From NCBI GenBank assembly GCA_003241685.1, contig QFPJ01000014.1:1-64000 (forward strand): a stretch of 64,000 nt of DNA, read 5' to 3'. The DNA comes from Sphingopyxis macrogoltabida (GTDB lineage: Bacteria; Pseudomonadota; Alphaproteobacteria; Sphingomonadales; Sphingomonadaceae). The notes under the pieces are model-generated. The model ran no database searches, was not told the origin of the DNA, and saw nothing but the letters and a program-made list of their open reading frames with translations. Numbering within the stretch: position 1 is the first letter of the stretch; the number at the start of each line of letters is the position of its first letter. Shown piece by piece: positions 8,738 to 16,321 of the stretch. A program made the position numbers and the translations under genes.

Positions 8738-9231
8738 GCCTGTTCCTTTCCATTGTCGGCGGCGAGCGAATCCTTGAGCGCGCCGAGAAGGTCGAAGAGC
8801 GTAGTGCGCTGATCGCGCGTCAGGCCGGCCAGCATCATGTCGACCCATTCGTGATGTGCCTCGGCAAGGCCGCTGAAGCATTCCTGCCCGAGTGGCGTCA
8901 GTCGGACGATTGACGCCCGACCGTCGGTGGGGGAGGGCGCGATGCTGAGATAGCGGTCGCGCAGAAGCGTCTGCACGACGCCGGTGACGTTGCCGTTCGA
9001 TACCAGCAGCGCCTGCGACAATTGCCCCATCGTCATCCCCTCGGGATGGCGATCGAGCGCCGCCATGACGTCGAAGCGCGGCAGCGTGATGCCATGTTGG
9101 TCGGCAAAGCGGCGCTTCAGGCGCTTTTCGATCACCGTCGTACAGGTCAGCATCCGCAGCCACAAACGCACGTTGCCGCGTTCGTCGAGCGCACCGTCAT
9201 GCTTTTCGCGAATGGCCGTCGGCTCGCTCAC
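8734..9231 (-). CDS. MarR family regulator inside the ACMR operon
   Basis: The 165-residue protein has MarR features: RFDVMAALDRHPEG, the recognition helix QLSQALLVSNGNVTGVVQTL, and the wing DGRASIVRLTPLGQ. The start is GTG 9231, embedded in ATGTGAG, where TGA stops the SDR gene. MarR genes occur in the Azoarcus aminobenzoyl-CoA clusters, and CoA-thioester-responsive MarR proteins are common in aromatic catabolism. It likely represses its own operon at the palindrome at 12351-12376; a ligand such as the aroyl-CoA is a guess. Confidence 0.9.
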   Translation of the reverse strand: MSEPTAIREKHDGALDERGNVRLWLRMLTCTTVIEKRLKRRFADQHGITLPRFDVMAALDRHPEGMTMGQLSQALLVSNGNVTGVVQTLLRDRYLSIAPSPTDGRASIVRLTPLGQECFSGLAEAHHEWVDMMLAGLTRDQRTTLFDLLGALKDSLAADNGKEQA

Positions 9232-9989
9232 ATCACTTCTCCGCCTGCGATCATCACCGTCTGGCCGGTGACCGATCGGCTGGCGGGAAGGCAAAGCCAC
9301 AGCGCTGCCTCGGCGACCTCGGCCGGGTCGATCAGCCGCTTCTGCGGGTTGAAGCGCGTCAGCTCGGCAAGCGCCTCGGCTTCGCTGCGGCCGGTCTTCG
9401 ACCGGATATTCGCAACCGCCTGTTCGACGATGTCGGTGTCGGTAAAGCCCGGGCAGACGGCGTTGGCGGTCAGGCCGGTGGCGGCATATTCGGCCGCGAG
9501 CGCGCGCATCAGCCCGATCGCGCCGTGCTTCGACGCCACATAGGGGGCGGTATAGGCATAGCCTTTCACGCCGGCGGTCGAAGCGACGGTGACGATGCGG
9601 CCGGTTTCTGCGGCAAGCAGGTCGGGCAGCGCCGACTGGCAGCAATGGAACAGCGCGTCGAGATTGACCGCCATCGCCCTGCGCCATGCTTCGGGGGTGA
9701 CGCGGGCGAAGGGCGCGCTGGGGGCTATGCCGGCGTTGTTGACGAGGATCGTGATCGGCCCATGCGCGTTGCGCGCTGCTGCAAAAGCATTGTCGATCGC
9801 AGCACGGTCGACAACGTCGGCGGGTGCGACGCAGGCGCCGGGCAAGGTCGCTGCGGTGGCGTCCAGCGCCTCGCGCCGACGCCCGACCAGGGTCAGCCGC
9901 GCGCCCTCGGCGGCGAGCGCATGGGCGATGGCGGCGCCGATCCCCGATCCGCCGCCGGTGACGACGGCATGCATGTCCTTCAGTCGCAT
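9228..9989 (-). CDS. SDR family oxidoreductase (3-hydroxyacyl-CoA dehydrogenase-like)
   Basis: The 253-residue classical short-chain dehydrogenase has the cofactor motif TGGGSGIG (residues 11-18), NNAG, the catalytic serine in VASTAG, and YVASK. It is NAD(P)-dependent and in this setting most likely oxidises a hydroxy-CoA intermediate after the hydratase. It overlaps the marR gene by 4 bp and follows the ACMR-like gene by one base, so it belongs to the same transcript. Confidence 0.88.
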   Translation of the reverse strand: MRLKDMHAVVTGGGSGIGAAIAHALAAEGARLTLVGRRREALDATAATLPGACVAPADVVDRAAIDNAFAAARNAHGPITILVNNAGIAPSAPFARVTPEAWRRAMAVNLDALFHCCQSALPDLLAAETGRIVTVASTAGVKGYAYTAPYVASKHGAIGLMRALAAEYAATGLTANAVCPGFTDTDIVEQAVANIRSKTGRSEAEALAELTRFNPQKRLIDPAEVAEAALWLCLPASRSVTGQTVMIAGGEVM

Positions 9990-9990
9990 A

Positions 9991-12291
9991 TTACCCTCTC
10001 AACGCCGCTTCCTGCTCGGCCGCGCGTTTCATGTTGCGCGCGAGCTGGCTGATCCCGTTCCGGTAGCCCGGCGGCACCGCGGCGCCGCGATAGTCGTGCT
10101 GCGCCGCCGCGCGGAGCGTCCACATCGGGTCGATCATGTGCGGACGCCCGATCGCGACCAGATCGGCGCGCCCGGCGGCGAGGATCGAATTGACATGGTC
10201 GGTTTCGAAGATGTTGCCGACCGCCATCGTGGATACGCGCGCTTCGTTGCGTATCTGATCGGCGAAGGGGGTCTGGAACATGCGGCCATAGACGGGCTTG
10301 CAATCGGCCCAGGTCTGGCCCGCCGACACGTCGATCAGGTCGGCCCCCGCGGCATCGAACGCTCGCGCGATCAGCACCGCCTCGTCGGGGGTCACGCCCG
10401 CATCGCCCATCCAGTCGTTGGCGGATATGCGCACCGACATCGGCCGTTCGGCGGGCCAGGCAGCGCGCATCGCGGCAAAGACTTCGAGCGGGAAGCGCAG
10501 CCGGTTTTCGAGGCTGCCGCCATATTCGTCGGTACGCCGATTGAGCAGCGGGGTGATAAAGCTCGACAGCAGGTAGCCGTGTGCGGCATGCATTTCGACC
10601 ATGTCGAAACCGGCGTAGATCGCCATATGCGTTGCGGCGACGAACTGATCGCGGACGCTATCCATGTCGTCGCGGGTCATCGCGCGCGGTGTCTGGTTTG
10701 CGGGGCTCCACGCCACCTCGGATGCGGCGATCAGCGGCCAGTTGCCCTCGCCCAGCGGCTCGTCCATTCCCTCCCAGCCAATCTTGGTCGACCCCTTGGC
10801 ACCGGAATGACCAAGCTGAAGGCAGATCCTGGCCTTGCTTTCGCGGTGCACGAATTCGGTGATGCGCCGCCATGCGGCGGCATGTTCGGGCGTGTACATG
10901 CCGGGGCAGCCCGGGGTGATCCGCGCTTCGGGCGAAACGCACGTCATTTCGGTATAGACGAGCCCCGCGCCGCCCTGCGCGCGCGCGCCATAGTGGACGA
11001 AATGAAAATCGCCCGGCGTGCCGTCGGTCGCGCAATACATCGCCATCGGCGAGACGACGATCCGGTTTTCGACCGTCATTTCGCGCAGCTTGTAGGGGGC
11101 GAACATCGGCGGCGCGCCCTCGTCGCGCCCGCCGGGCGCGCGCGACTGAAACCAGCGTTCGACACCTTCGAGCCAGTTTCTGTCGCGCAGACGCAGGTTT
11201 TCATGGCTGACGCGCTGCGAGCGGGTGAGCAGCGAATAAGCGAACTGGATCGGCTCGAACGGCAGGTAGCGGTCGAGCGTCTCGAACCATTCGGTCGAAT
11301 TGCGCGCGCTGTTCTGGAGTTTCAGCACCTCGATATTGCGCTCGGCCTGATATTCCTCCAGCGCCTCGGCGCGGCCCAGGCCTGGCCGGCTCAATACCTC
11401 GGCGAGCTTGATCGCATCTTCGAGCGCGAGCTTGGTGCCCGAACCGATCGAAAAATGAGCGGTGTGCGCCGCGTCGCCGAGCAGGATGAACTTGTCGTGC
11501 GACCAGCGGCCGGTGATGATGCGCCGGAAGTTGAGCCAGGCCTGCGGACCGGGGAGGTGGGTGGCGTTCGACATCAGCGGATTGCCGTCGAGATATCGGG
11601 CGAAGATTTTTTCGCACAGCGCAATCGCTTCGGGTTGGTCCATTCGGTCGAGGCCGAGCTTCGTCCATGTCTCCGGCTCCATCTCGACGATGAAGGTCGA
11701 AAGTTCGTCGTCGAAACGATAGGCGTGCGCCCATACCCAGCCGGCCTCGGTGCGTTCGAAGGCGAAGGTGAAGGCTTCAAACTGCTTCGCAGTGCCGAAC
11801 CAGAAGAATTTATTCTTCTTGACCTGGATATCGACGTCGAAATGTTCGGCATAGGCGTTGCGGATACGGCTGTTCGCGCCATCGGCGGCGATCACCAGAT
11901 CATAATCGGCCCAGTCGGCGAGGTCCGCTCCCGCTTCATGCTCGAAGTGCAGCCCGATACCGAGTTCGCGGGCGCGGTCCTGCAGGATCGCGAGCAGGCG
12001 CTTGCGCCCGATACCGATGAAGCCGTGACCCGACGAGCGGATGCATTCGCCGTGAATATGAACGTCGATATCGTCCCAATGCGCAAATTCATCGCGGATC
12101 GTAGCGCCGCTGACAGGGTCGTTCGCCATGAGATTTTCGACCGTCTGATCGGAAAAGACGACGCCCCAGCCAAAGGTGTCGTCGGCACGGTTGCGTTCGA
12201 AGATGTCGATGACGTGCGCGGGTTCGCGCAGCTTCATCGAAATCGCGAAATACAGGCCCGCTGGCCCGCCTCCGACACATGCGATCCTCAC
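9991..12291 (-). CDS. Fused flavin monooxygenase/old yellow enzyme, 2-aminobenzoyl-CoA monooxygenase/reductase-like
   Basis: From GTG 12291 the protein is 766 residues. The N-terminal half (to about 395) is a class A flavin monooxygenase: GGGPAGLY at residues 7-14, a DG motif near 137, and GDAAH near 272. The C-terminal half is an old yellow enzyme/NADH:flavin oxidoreductase domain, with AAHGYLLSSF and DEYGGSLENR. This fusion is the hallmark of 2-aminobenzoyl-CoA monooxygenase/reductase, which hydroxylates and then dearomatises aminobenzoyl-CoA; salicylyl-CoA 5-hydroxylase shares the first half. GTG has GGAG 8 bp upstream; an ATG at 12342 in frame is possible but would nearly reach the operator. 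It heads the operon running to 4764. Substrate identity is inferred. Confidence 0.88.
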   Translation of the reverse strand: MRIACVGGGPAGLYFAISMKLREPAHVIDIFERNRADDTFGWGVVFSDQTVENLMANDPVSGATIRDEFAHWDDIDVHIHGECIRSSGHGFIGIGRKRLLAILQDRARELGIGLHFEHEAGADLADWADYDLVIAADGANSRIRNAYAEHFDVDIQVKKNKFFWFGTAKQFEAFTFAFERTEAGWVWAHAYRFDDELSTFIVEMEPETWTKLGLDRMDQPEAIALCEKIFARYLDGNPLMSNATHLPGPQAWLNFRRIITGRWSHDKFILLGDAAHTAHFSIGSGTKLALEDAIKLAEVLSRPGLGRAEALEEYQAERNIEVLKLQNSARNSTEWFETLDRYLPFEPIQFAYSLLTRSQRVSHENLRLRDRNWLEGVERWFQSRAPGGRDEGAPPMFAPYKLREMTVENRIVVSPMAMYCATDGTPGDFHFVHYGARAQGGAGLVYTEMTCVSPEARITPGCPGMYTPEHAAAWRRITEFVHRESKARICLQLGHSGAKGSTKIGWEGMDEPLGEGNWPLIAASEVAWSPANQTPRAMTRDDMDSVRDQFVAATHMAIYAGFDMVEMHAAHGYLLSSFITPLLNRRTDEYGGSLENRLRFPLEVFAAMRAAWPAERPMSVRISANDWMGDAGVTPDEAVLIARAFDAAGADLIDVSAGQTWADCKPVYGRMFQTPFADQIRNEARVSTMAVGNIFETDHVNSILAAGRADLVAIGRPHMIDPMWTLRAAAQHDYRGAAVPPGYRNGISQLARNMKRAAEQEAALRG

Positions 12292-12350
12292 TCGAACGAC
12301 TCCATCGCCATTGACCGATGCCCCGATTCCTAGGCTTTGCATCAAAATGC

Positions 12351-12376
12351 TTCAAGCTTAAAATTTTAGGCTTGAA
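12351..12376. promoter_or_regulatory. 26-bp palindromic operator in divergent ACMR/aminotransferase promoter
   Basis: Arms TTCAAGC (12351-12357) and GCTTGAA (12370-12376) flank the self-complementary core TAAAATTTTA (12359-12368); only the pair 12358/12369 is mismatched. The core contains TAAAAT, a plausible -10 hexamer on the minus strand. It lies 60 bp upstream of the GTG of the ACMR-like gene and 58 bp upstream of the aminotransferase ATG at 12434. It is a good candidate site for the operon's own MarR protein. Confidence 0.6.
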
Positions 12377-12433
12377 ATATCCTTTATCACACAATTATTC
12401 ACGTGTATGGGAAACATCGAGAGGTAGCGATAG

Positions 12434-13603
12434 ATGAAGTGGCCGGCACAGCGCCTGACGGCGGGATCGAAAAAAAGCTTCGGCATGTACGACGAGGCGG
12501 CGAAGCTCGACGCCGCGGGCGCCGACCTGATCCATCTCGAATTCGGGCGGCCGCACGCCGACACGCCCCTGCACATCAAGGAGGCGGCGAAGGCCGCGCT
12601 CGATGCCGGCATCGTCCACTATGGCGACTTTCGCGGAACATTGTCGTTCCGGCAGGCGCTGGCCGAAAAGCTGACAAGCTTCAACGGGCTCGACTATGGT
12701 GTCGATGAAATCCTCGTGACGAACGGGCTGACTCACGCCTCCTTCGCCGCCTTCATGGCCGCGATCGATCCGGGCGACGAGGTCATCCTCCTTGATCCCT
12801 ATTATCCCCAGCATATCGGAAAGACCGAGCTTGCCGGGGGCAAGGTCGTGATCGCCGAGCTCGACAAGGCGAATGATTTCGCGATTTCGAAGGAAAAGAT
12901 CGCGGCGAAAATCACCGATAGAACGCGGATGATCGTTCTGATCAATCCGGCGAACCCGACGGGGCGCGTCTACAGCAGCGCCGAACTGCAGAATGTCGCC
13001 GACCTTGCGATCGAGCATGACCTGCTGGTGCTGTCGGACGAGGTATATGAATATATCACCTATGGGGCCGCGGAGCATGTCAGCATCGCGAGCCTGCCGG
13101 GGATGCGCGAACGCACGATCAGTTGCTTCGCCTTCACCAAGGCCTATTCGATGGATGGCTGGCGCATCGGTTATCTGACCGCAGACGCGGCGTTGATGCC
13201 GGCGATCATGCGCATCACGATGACCGACGTGACGCACGTCAACGTCTTCATTCAGGAAGGCGCGCGCGCCGCGGTCGAGGGACCGCAGGACGCGATGTTG
13301 GCGATGGTCGAGGCCGACAGGCGCAAGCGCGACATCGTCGTGCAGGCGCTGAACCAGATGCCGGGCGTCACCTGCCCCGAGCCCGAGGGCACCATCTATG
13401 CCTTTCCCGACATCAGCGCGACGGGGCGTTCGTCGCAGGATCTGGCGATGGCCATCCTCAAGGAAGCGCATGTCGTCGTCGAATCGGGAAGCTTCTATGG
13501 AGCCGGGGGCGAGGGGCATCTGCGCGTCTGCTTCGGATCGGAATCCGAGGCGCGGGTGACCGAGGCGATGGAGCGGCTGACGCGCTTCTTCAACGCGCTC
13601 TGA
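12434..13603 (+). CDS. Class I/II PLP-dependent aminotransferase
   Basis: The 389-residue fold-type I aminotransferase has NPANPTGRVY, the aspartate in LSDEVYEYI that binds the pyridine nitrogen, and the Schiff-base lysine in AFTKAYSMDGWRIGY; a C-terminal arginine in GHLRVCFG should bind the substrate carboxylate. It moves an amino group between an amino acid and a 2-oxo acid; the substrate is not evident. GAGAGG precedes ATG 12434. It is divergent from the ACMR operon across a shared 26-bp palindrome, so the two may be co-regulated, perhaps to handle the released nitrogen or a side-chain product. Confidence 0.88.
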   Translation: MKWPAQRLTAGSKKSFGMYDEAAKLDAAGADLIHLEFGRPHADTPLHIKEAAKAALDAGIVHYGDFRGTLSFRQALAEKLTSFNGLDYGVDEILVTNGLTHASFAAFMAAIDPGDEVILLDPYYPQHIGKTELAGGKVVIAELDKANDFAISKEKIAAKITDRTRMIVLINPANPTGRVYSSAELQNVADLAIEHDLLVLSDEVYEYITYGAAEHVSIASLPGMRERTISCFAFTKAYSMDGWRIGYLTADAALMPAIMRITMTDVTHVNVFIQEGARAAVEGPQDAMLAMVEADRRKRDIVVQALNQMPGVTCPEPEGTIYAFPDISATGRSSQDLAMAILKEAHVVVESGSFYGAGGEGHLRVCFGSESEARVTEAMERLTRFFNAL

Positions 13604-13651
13604 CAGAGGGGGCGCAACGGACTTTTTGCGATCGGGAGACAGGCCTTGAAG

Positions 13652-15298
13652 ATGAAATTGCGTGCGGCTGCCGCGCTGATGACCGCGTCCTTGCTGACCT
13701 TCGCTGCTCCCCCGCCGCTTGCCGCGCAAACCGAAGCCGCGCCGTCGGGCTATTCCGCGATGCTCGCGCTTTACGAGGAGTTCCGCGCCTTCGTTCCGCC
13801 ACCGATGGTCAAGGGCATAGCCGATTATTCGCCCGCGGCGATGGCGCGGCATTATGCCGGGCTCAAGACATTCGAGGCGCGGCTGAAGGCGATCGACGAC
13901 AGCGGCTGGCCGATTGCCCGGCGCGTGGACTATATGGTCATACTCGCCGAAATGCGCGGACTCGAATTCCAGCACCGCGTCGTCCAGCCGTGGAAGCATG
14001 ATCCCGCTTTCTACAGCACGACCAACCTTGGCTTCGGGCCCAAGATGCACGGCGCGCTCGCGATCCCGAAGCTGCCGCTGGCGGCGGACGAACTGGCCGC
14101 GTTCAAGGCCCGGCTCGAAGCGGTGCCCGAGGCGTTGCGACAGGCGCGGACGAACCTCACCCACCCACGCGGCGATCTTGCGCGGCTGGGGATCGCGCAG
14201 AAGCAGGTCGAGGTGAACGTCTATGGCGAACTCGCCGCGCGCGCCGCGAAGGTCCAGCCCGCGCTCGTCGCGCCGGCGAAGCGCGCGCAGGCGGCGGCGG
14301 CCGGATTCAAGGCCTGGCTCGAAAGCATCGAAGCCGGCCTTCCCGCGCACGGTGGGGTGGGGCGGGAAAATTACGCCTGGTATCTGAAGAACGTCCTGCT
14401 GCTTCCCTATACGCCGGAGGAAATCGCAGTGATCGGCGAGCGCGAGTATCAGCGCCAGATCGCATTCCTGAAGATCGAGGAGCATCGCAATCGCGGCATC
14501 GCGATGCCTGAGCCCGTGCAGACGCGCGCCGAATTCGACGCCAAGCGCAAGACGGAGGACGAGGATCTCCTCAAATTCCTGCGCGATGGCGACTGGGTCA
14601 CGATCCCCGATTATGTCCAGCATGATCCTGAAGAGGGGCCGTATCAATTCCCGTTCGAAAAGGACCCGTCGAAACCGGGGCTGTTCGCCCCGCCGCTGCA
14701 TCTGCATTTCTTTTTCCAGGCCGAATTTCGCGACGGGCGGCCGCTGCGGGCGCATAATCTGCCCGGCCATGCCTTCGACGCGCTGCAGGCGGCGCGCGAC
14801 ACGCGGCCGGTGCGGGGGGCGTCGCGGCTGTTCTTCGTCAACGGCCTGCGCAACGAGGGCTGGGCCTTCTATCTCGAGGAAATGATCCTTCAGGCGGGGA
14901 TGCTCGAAGACCGGCCGAAGACGCGCGAGATCGACTATATATTGGGCGCCAAACGCGCCGCACGCATCCTTCCCGAACTGAAGATGCAGGCGAATCAATG
15001 GACGTGGAAAGAGGCCAATGCCTCGCTGATCGCGCGGACGCCCAAATGGATGGAAGCCGGCGACGCGGTGGCACAGTTCGATATAGAGCTTTATCTGCGC
15101 CAGCCCGGCTATGGCATCGGCTATTATATCGGCAAGGTCGAACTGGAAAAGCTGCTTGCAGAGGTCGCGATGCAGGAGGGCGAAAAGTTCGACATCAAAT
15201 CCTTCCACGACCGTTTTCGCGCCGCCGGGTCGATCCCGATCTCGCTGATCCGGTGGGAAATGACGGGCCGCGACGACGAGATCAGGGGCATGCGCTAG
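13652..15298 (+). CDS. Exported DUF885 protein with altered metal motif
   Basis: The 548-residue protein has a signal peptide (MKLRAAAALMTASLL, cleavage after LAAQ). Its C-terminal half matches DUF885 peptidase-like proteins: the block around residues 368-373 reads HNLPGH where the paralogues at 22869 and 30861 have HEGIPGH, and NEGWAFYLEE replaces TEGWALYAE. Thus the glutamate expected for the zinc/catalytic motif is Asn369 here. Known DUF885 proteins are thought to be periplasmic metallopeptidases. It follows the aminotransferase by 48 bp on the same strand and may be cotranscribed. ATG 13652 is used; a TTG two codons earlier is possible. Confidence 0.82.
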   Translation: MKLRAAAALMTASLLTFAAPPPLAAQTEAAPSGYSAMLALYEEFRAFVPPPMVKGIADYSPAAMARHYAGLKTFEARLKAIDDSGWPIARRVDYMVILAEMRGLEFQHRVVQPWKHDPAFYSTTNLGFGPKMHGALAIPKLPLAADELAAFKARLEAVPEALRQARTNLTHPRGDLARLGIAQKQVEVNVYGELAARAAKVQPALVAPAKRAQAAAAGFKAWLESIEAGLPAHGGVGRENYAWYLKNVLLLPYTPEEIAVIGEREYQRQIAFLKIEEHRNRGIAMPEPVQTRAEFDAKRKTEDEDLLKFLRDGDWVTIPDYVQHDPEEGPYQFPFEKDPSKPGLFAPPLHLHFFFQAEFRDGRPLRAHNLPGHAFDALQAARDTRPVRGASRLFFVNGLRNEGWAFYLEEMILQAGMLEDRPKTREIDYILGAKRAARILPELKMQANQWTWKEANASLIARTPKWMEAGDAVAQFDIELYLRQPGYGIGYYIGKVELEKLLAEVAMQEGEKFDIKSFHDRFRAAGSIPISLIRWEMTGRDDEIRGMR

Positions 15299-15315
15299 CG
15301 TCGCGGCGGCCGGGC

Positions 15316-15720
15316 CTATCCGATGACGGCCGTGGCTTCTATCTCGACCAGAAAATCGGGCAGGGCGAGGGCCTGCACGCCGATGAACGTGTTCGGTGCG
15401 GGAAGCACGCCGTCGTAGAACGCGCCGACCTCGGCCAGCACGGGCCCCAGCTTGTCTGGATTATGGTCGACGACATAGGTGCGCAAACGCACCACATCCG
15501 CGGGCGTCGCCCCGACTTCGGCGAGTACCGCCTCTAGATTCGCCAGCGCCTGCCGCGTCTGGGCGGCAAGATCGTCACCGCCAACGACATTGCAATCCTT
15601 GTCCCAGGCGACCTGGCCGGCGAGGTGCAATGTGCGGCCGCCATCCTGAAGTGCGGCGTGCGAAAAGCCGTAGCCGACGGCGTCATAAAGTCCGGCAGGA
15701 TTGATCTTGCTGTTCGGCAT
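15316..15720 (-). CDS. RidA (YjgF/UK114) family protein
   Basis: This second Rid protein in the window has 134 residues and ends FLVEIEATAVIG, as the family does. The position of the catalytic arginine of archetypal RidA reads PNTFIGVQAL, so an enamine deaminase role is uncertain. It is followed upstream by a VOC protein gene 18 bp away on the same strand and probably forms a two-gene unit with it. It converges with the DUF885 gene ending at 15298. Confidence 0.86.
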   Translation of the reverse strand: MPNSKINPAGLYDAVGYGFSHAALQDGGRTLHLAGQVAWDKDCNVVGGDDLAAQTRQALANLEAVLAEVGATPADVVRLRTYVVDHNPDKLGPVLAEVGAFYDGVLPAPNTFIGVQALALPDFLVEIEATAVIG

Positions 15721-15738
15721 GCAACTTCCTTTCGTGGA

Positions 15739-16227
15739 TCAGTCGACGATTTCGAGCTGGTGCCCGAAGGGATCGAGCACATAGACGTTCTTCTTCCCCG
15801 CGAGCGGCCCGGCGTCGATGTGGATCGTCTCCAATGCTGTGCAGCCATGCGCTGACAGATAGGCGAGCGCCTTGTCGACATCGTCGACCTTCAGCCCGAG
15901 GTGATGGCCGCCGCGGTCGCAGTTGCGCGGCAGATCCTGTCGGCGATCGGCGGGTTCGTCATACTGAACGAGCTGGAAGTTCATATTGTCGGTGAGCTTC
16001 ATCATCACAAGCGTCATCCGCGCGCCCTTTACGCCCACATGGGTTTCCATCCAGTCGCGGCCGTCGGCATCGACCGGCATGTCCGCCGCGTCGAGGGGCC
16101 CCATGCGGAACAACTCTTCCGCGCCGATGACGTCGCGGTAAAAGGCCAGCGCCGTCTCAAGGTCGGGAACGGTCCACGAAATGTGATCGACCGACAGGAA
16201 AACGGGCTTTTCGGGTGCTGCGTTCAT
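15739..16227 (-). CDS. VOC superfamily (glyoxalase/dioxygenase-like) protein
   Basis: The 162-residue protein is a two-module vicinal oxygen chelate protein: likely metal ligands are the His in SVDHISWTV, the His pair in GHHLGLKV and the Glu in HQLEIVD. The fold includes extradiol dioxygenases, glyoxalases, and methylmalonyl-CoA epimerases, and I cannot choose between them. ATG 16227 follows CGGAG by 6 bp; an upstream in-frame extension to 16401 overlaps the next promoter region and looks spurious. It is upstream of, and probably cotranscribed with, the Rid gene at 15316. Confidence 0.83.
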   Translation of the reverse strand: MNAAPEKPVFLSVDHISWTVPDLETALAFYRDVIGAEELFRMGPLDAADMPVDADGRDWMETHVGVKGARMTLVMMKLTDNMNFQLVQYDEPADRRQDLPRNCDRGGHHLGLKVDDVDKALAYLSAHGCTALETIHIDAGPLAGKKNVYVLDPFGHQLEIVD

Positions 16228-16321
16228 GCGAAACTCCGTGCGATAGGTGGCTATCTTGGGCGGTCCGAAGGACGCCTGCAACGCAAGTGAAATGCAAAAA
16301 TCGTTGTCGTCAGCGCAACGG

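Noticed and set aside
9589..12333. 914-codon plus-strand open frame opposite the ACMR operon start
   Set aside because: Antisense shadow of the fused monooxygenase and SDR genes; composition is typical of GC-driven spurious frames.
13608..13634. CGCAA ... TTGCG words ahead of the DUF885 gene at 13652
   Set aside because: The half-sites are in the opposite orientation with a longer spacer than the three LysR boxes, so it is not the same motif.
12395..15208. 937-codon open frame on the minus strand opposite the aminotransferase and DUF885 genes
   Set aside because: It runs antisense to two well-supported genes, is rich in Arg/His/Gly as expected of GC-rich shadow frames, and has no recognisable domain.
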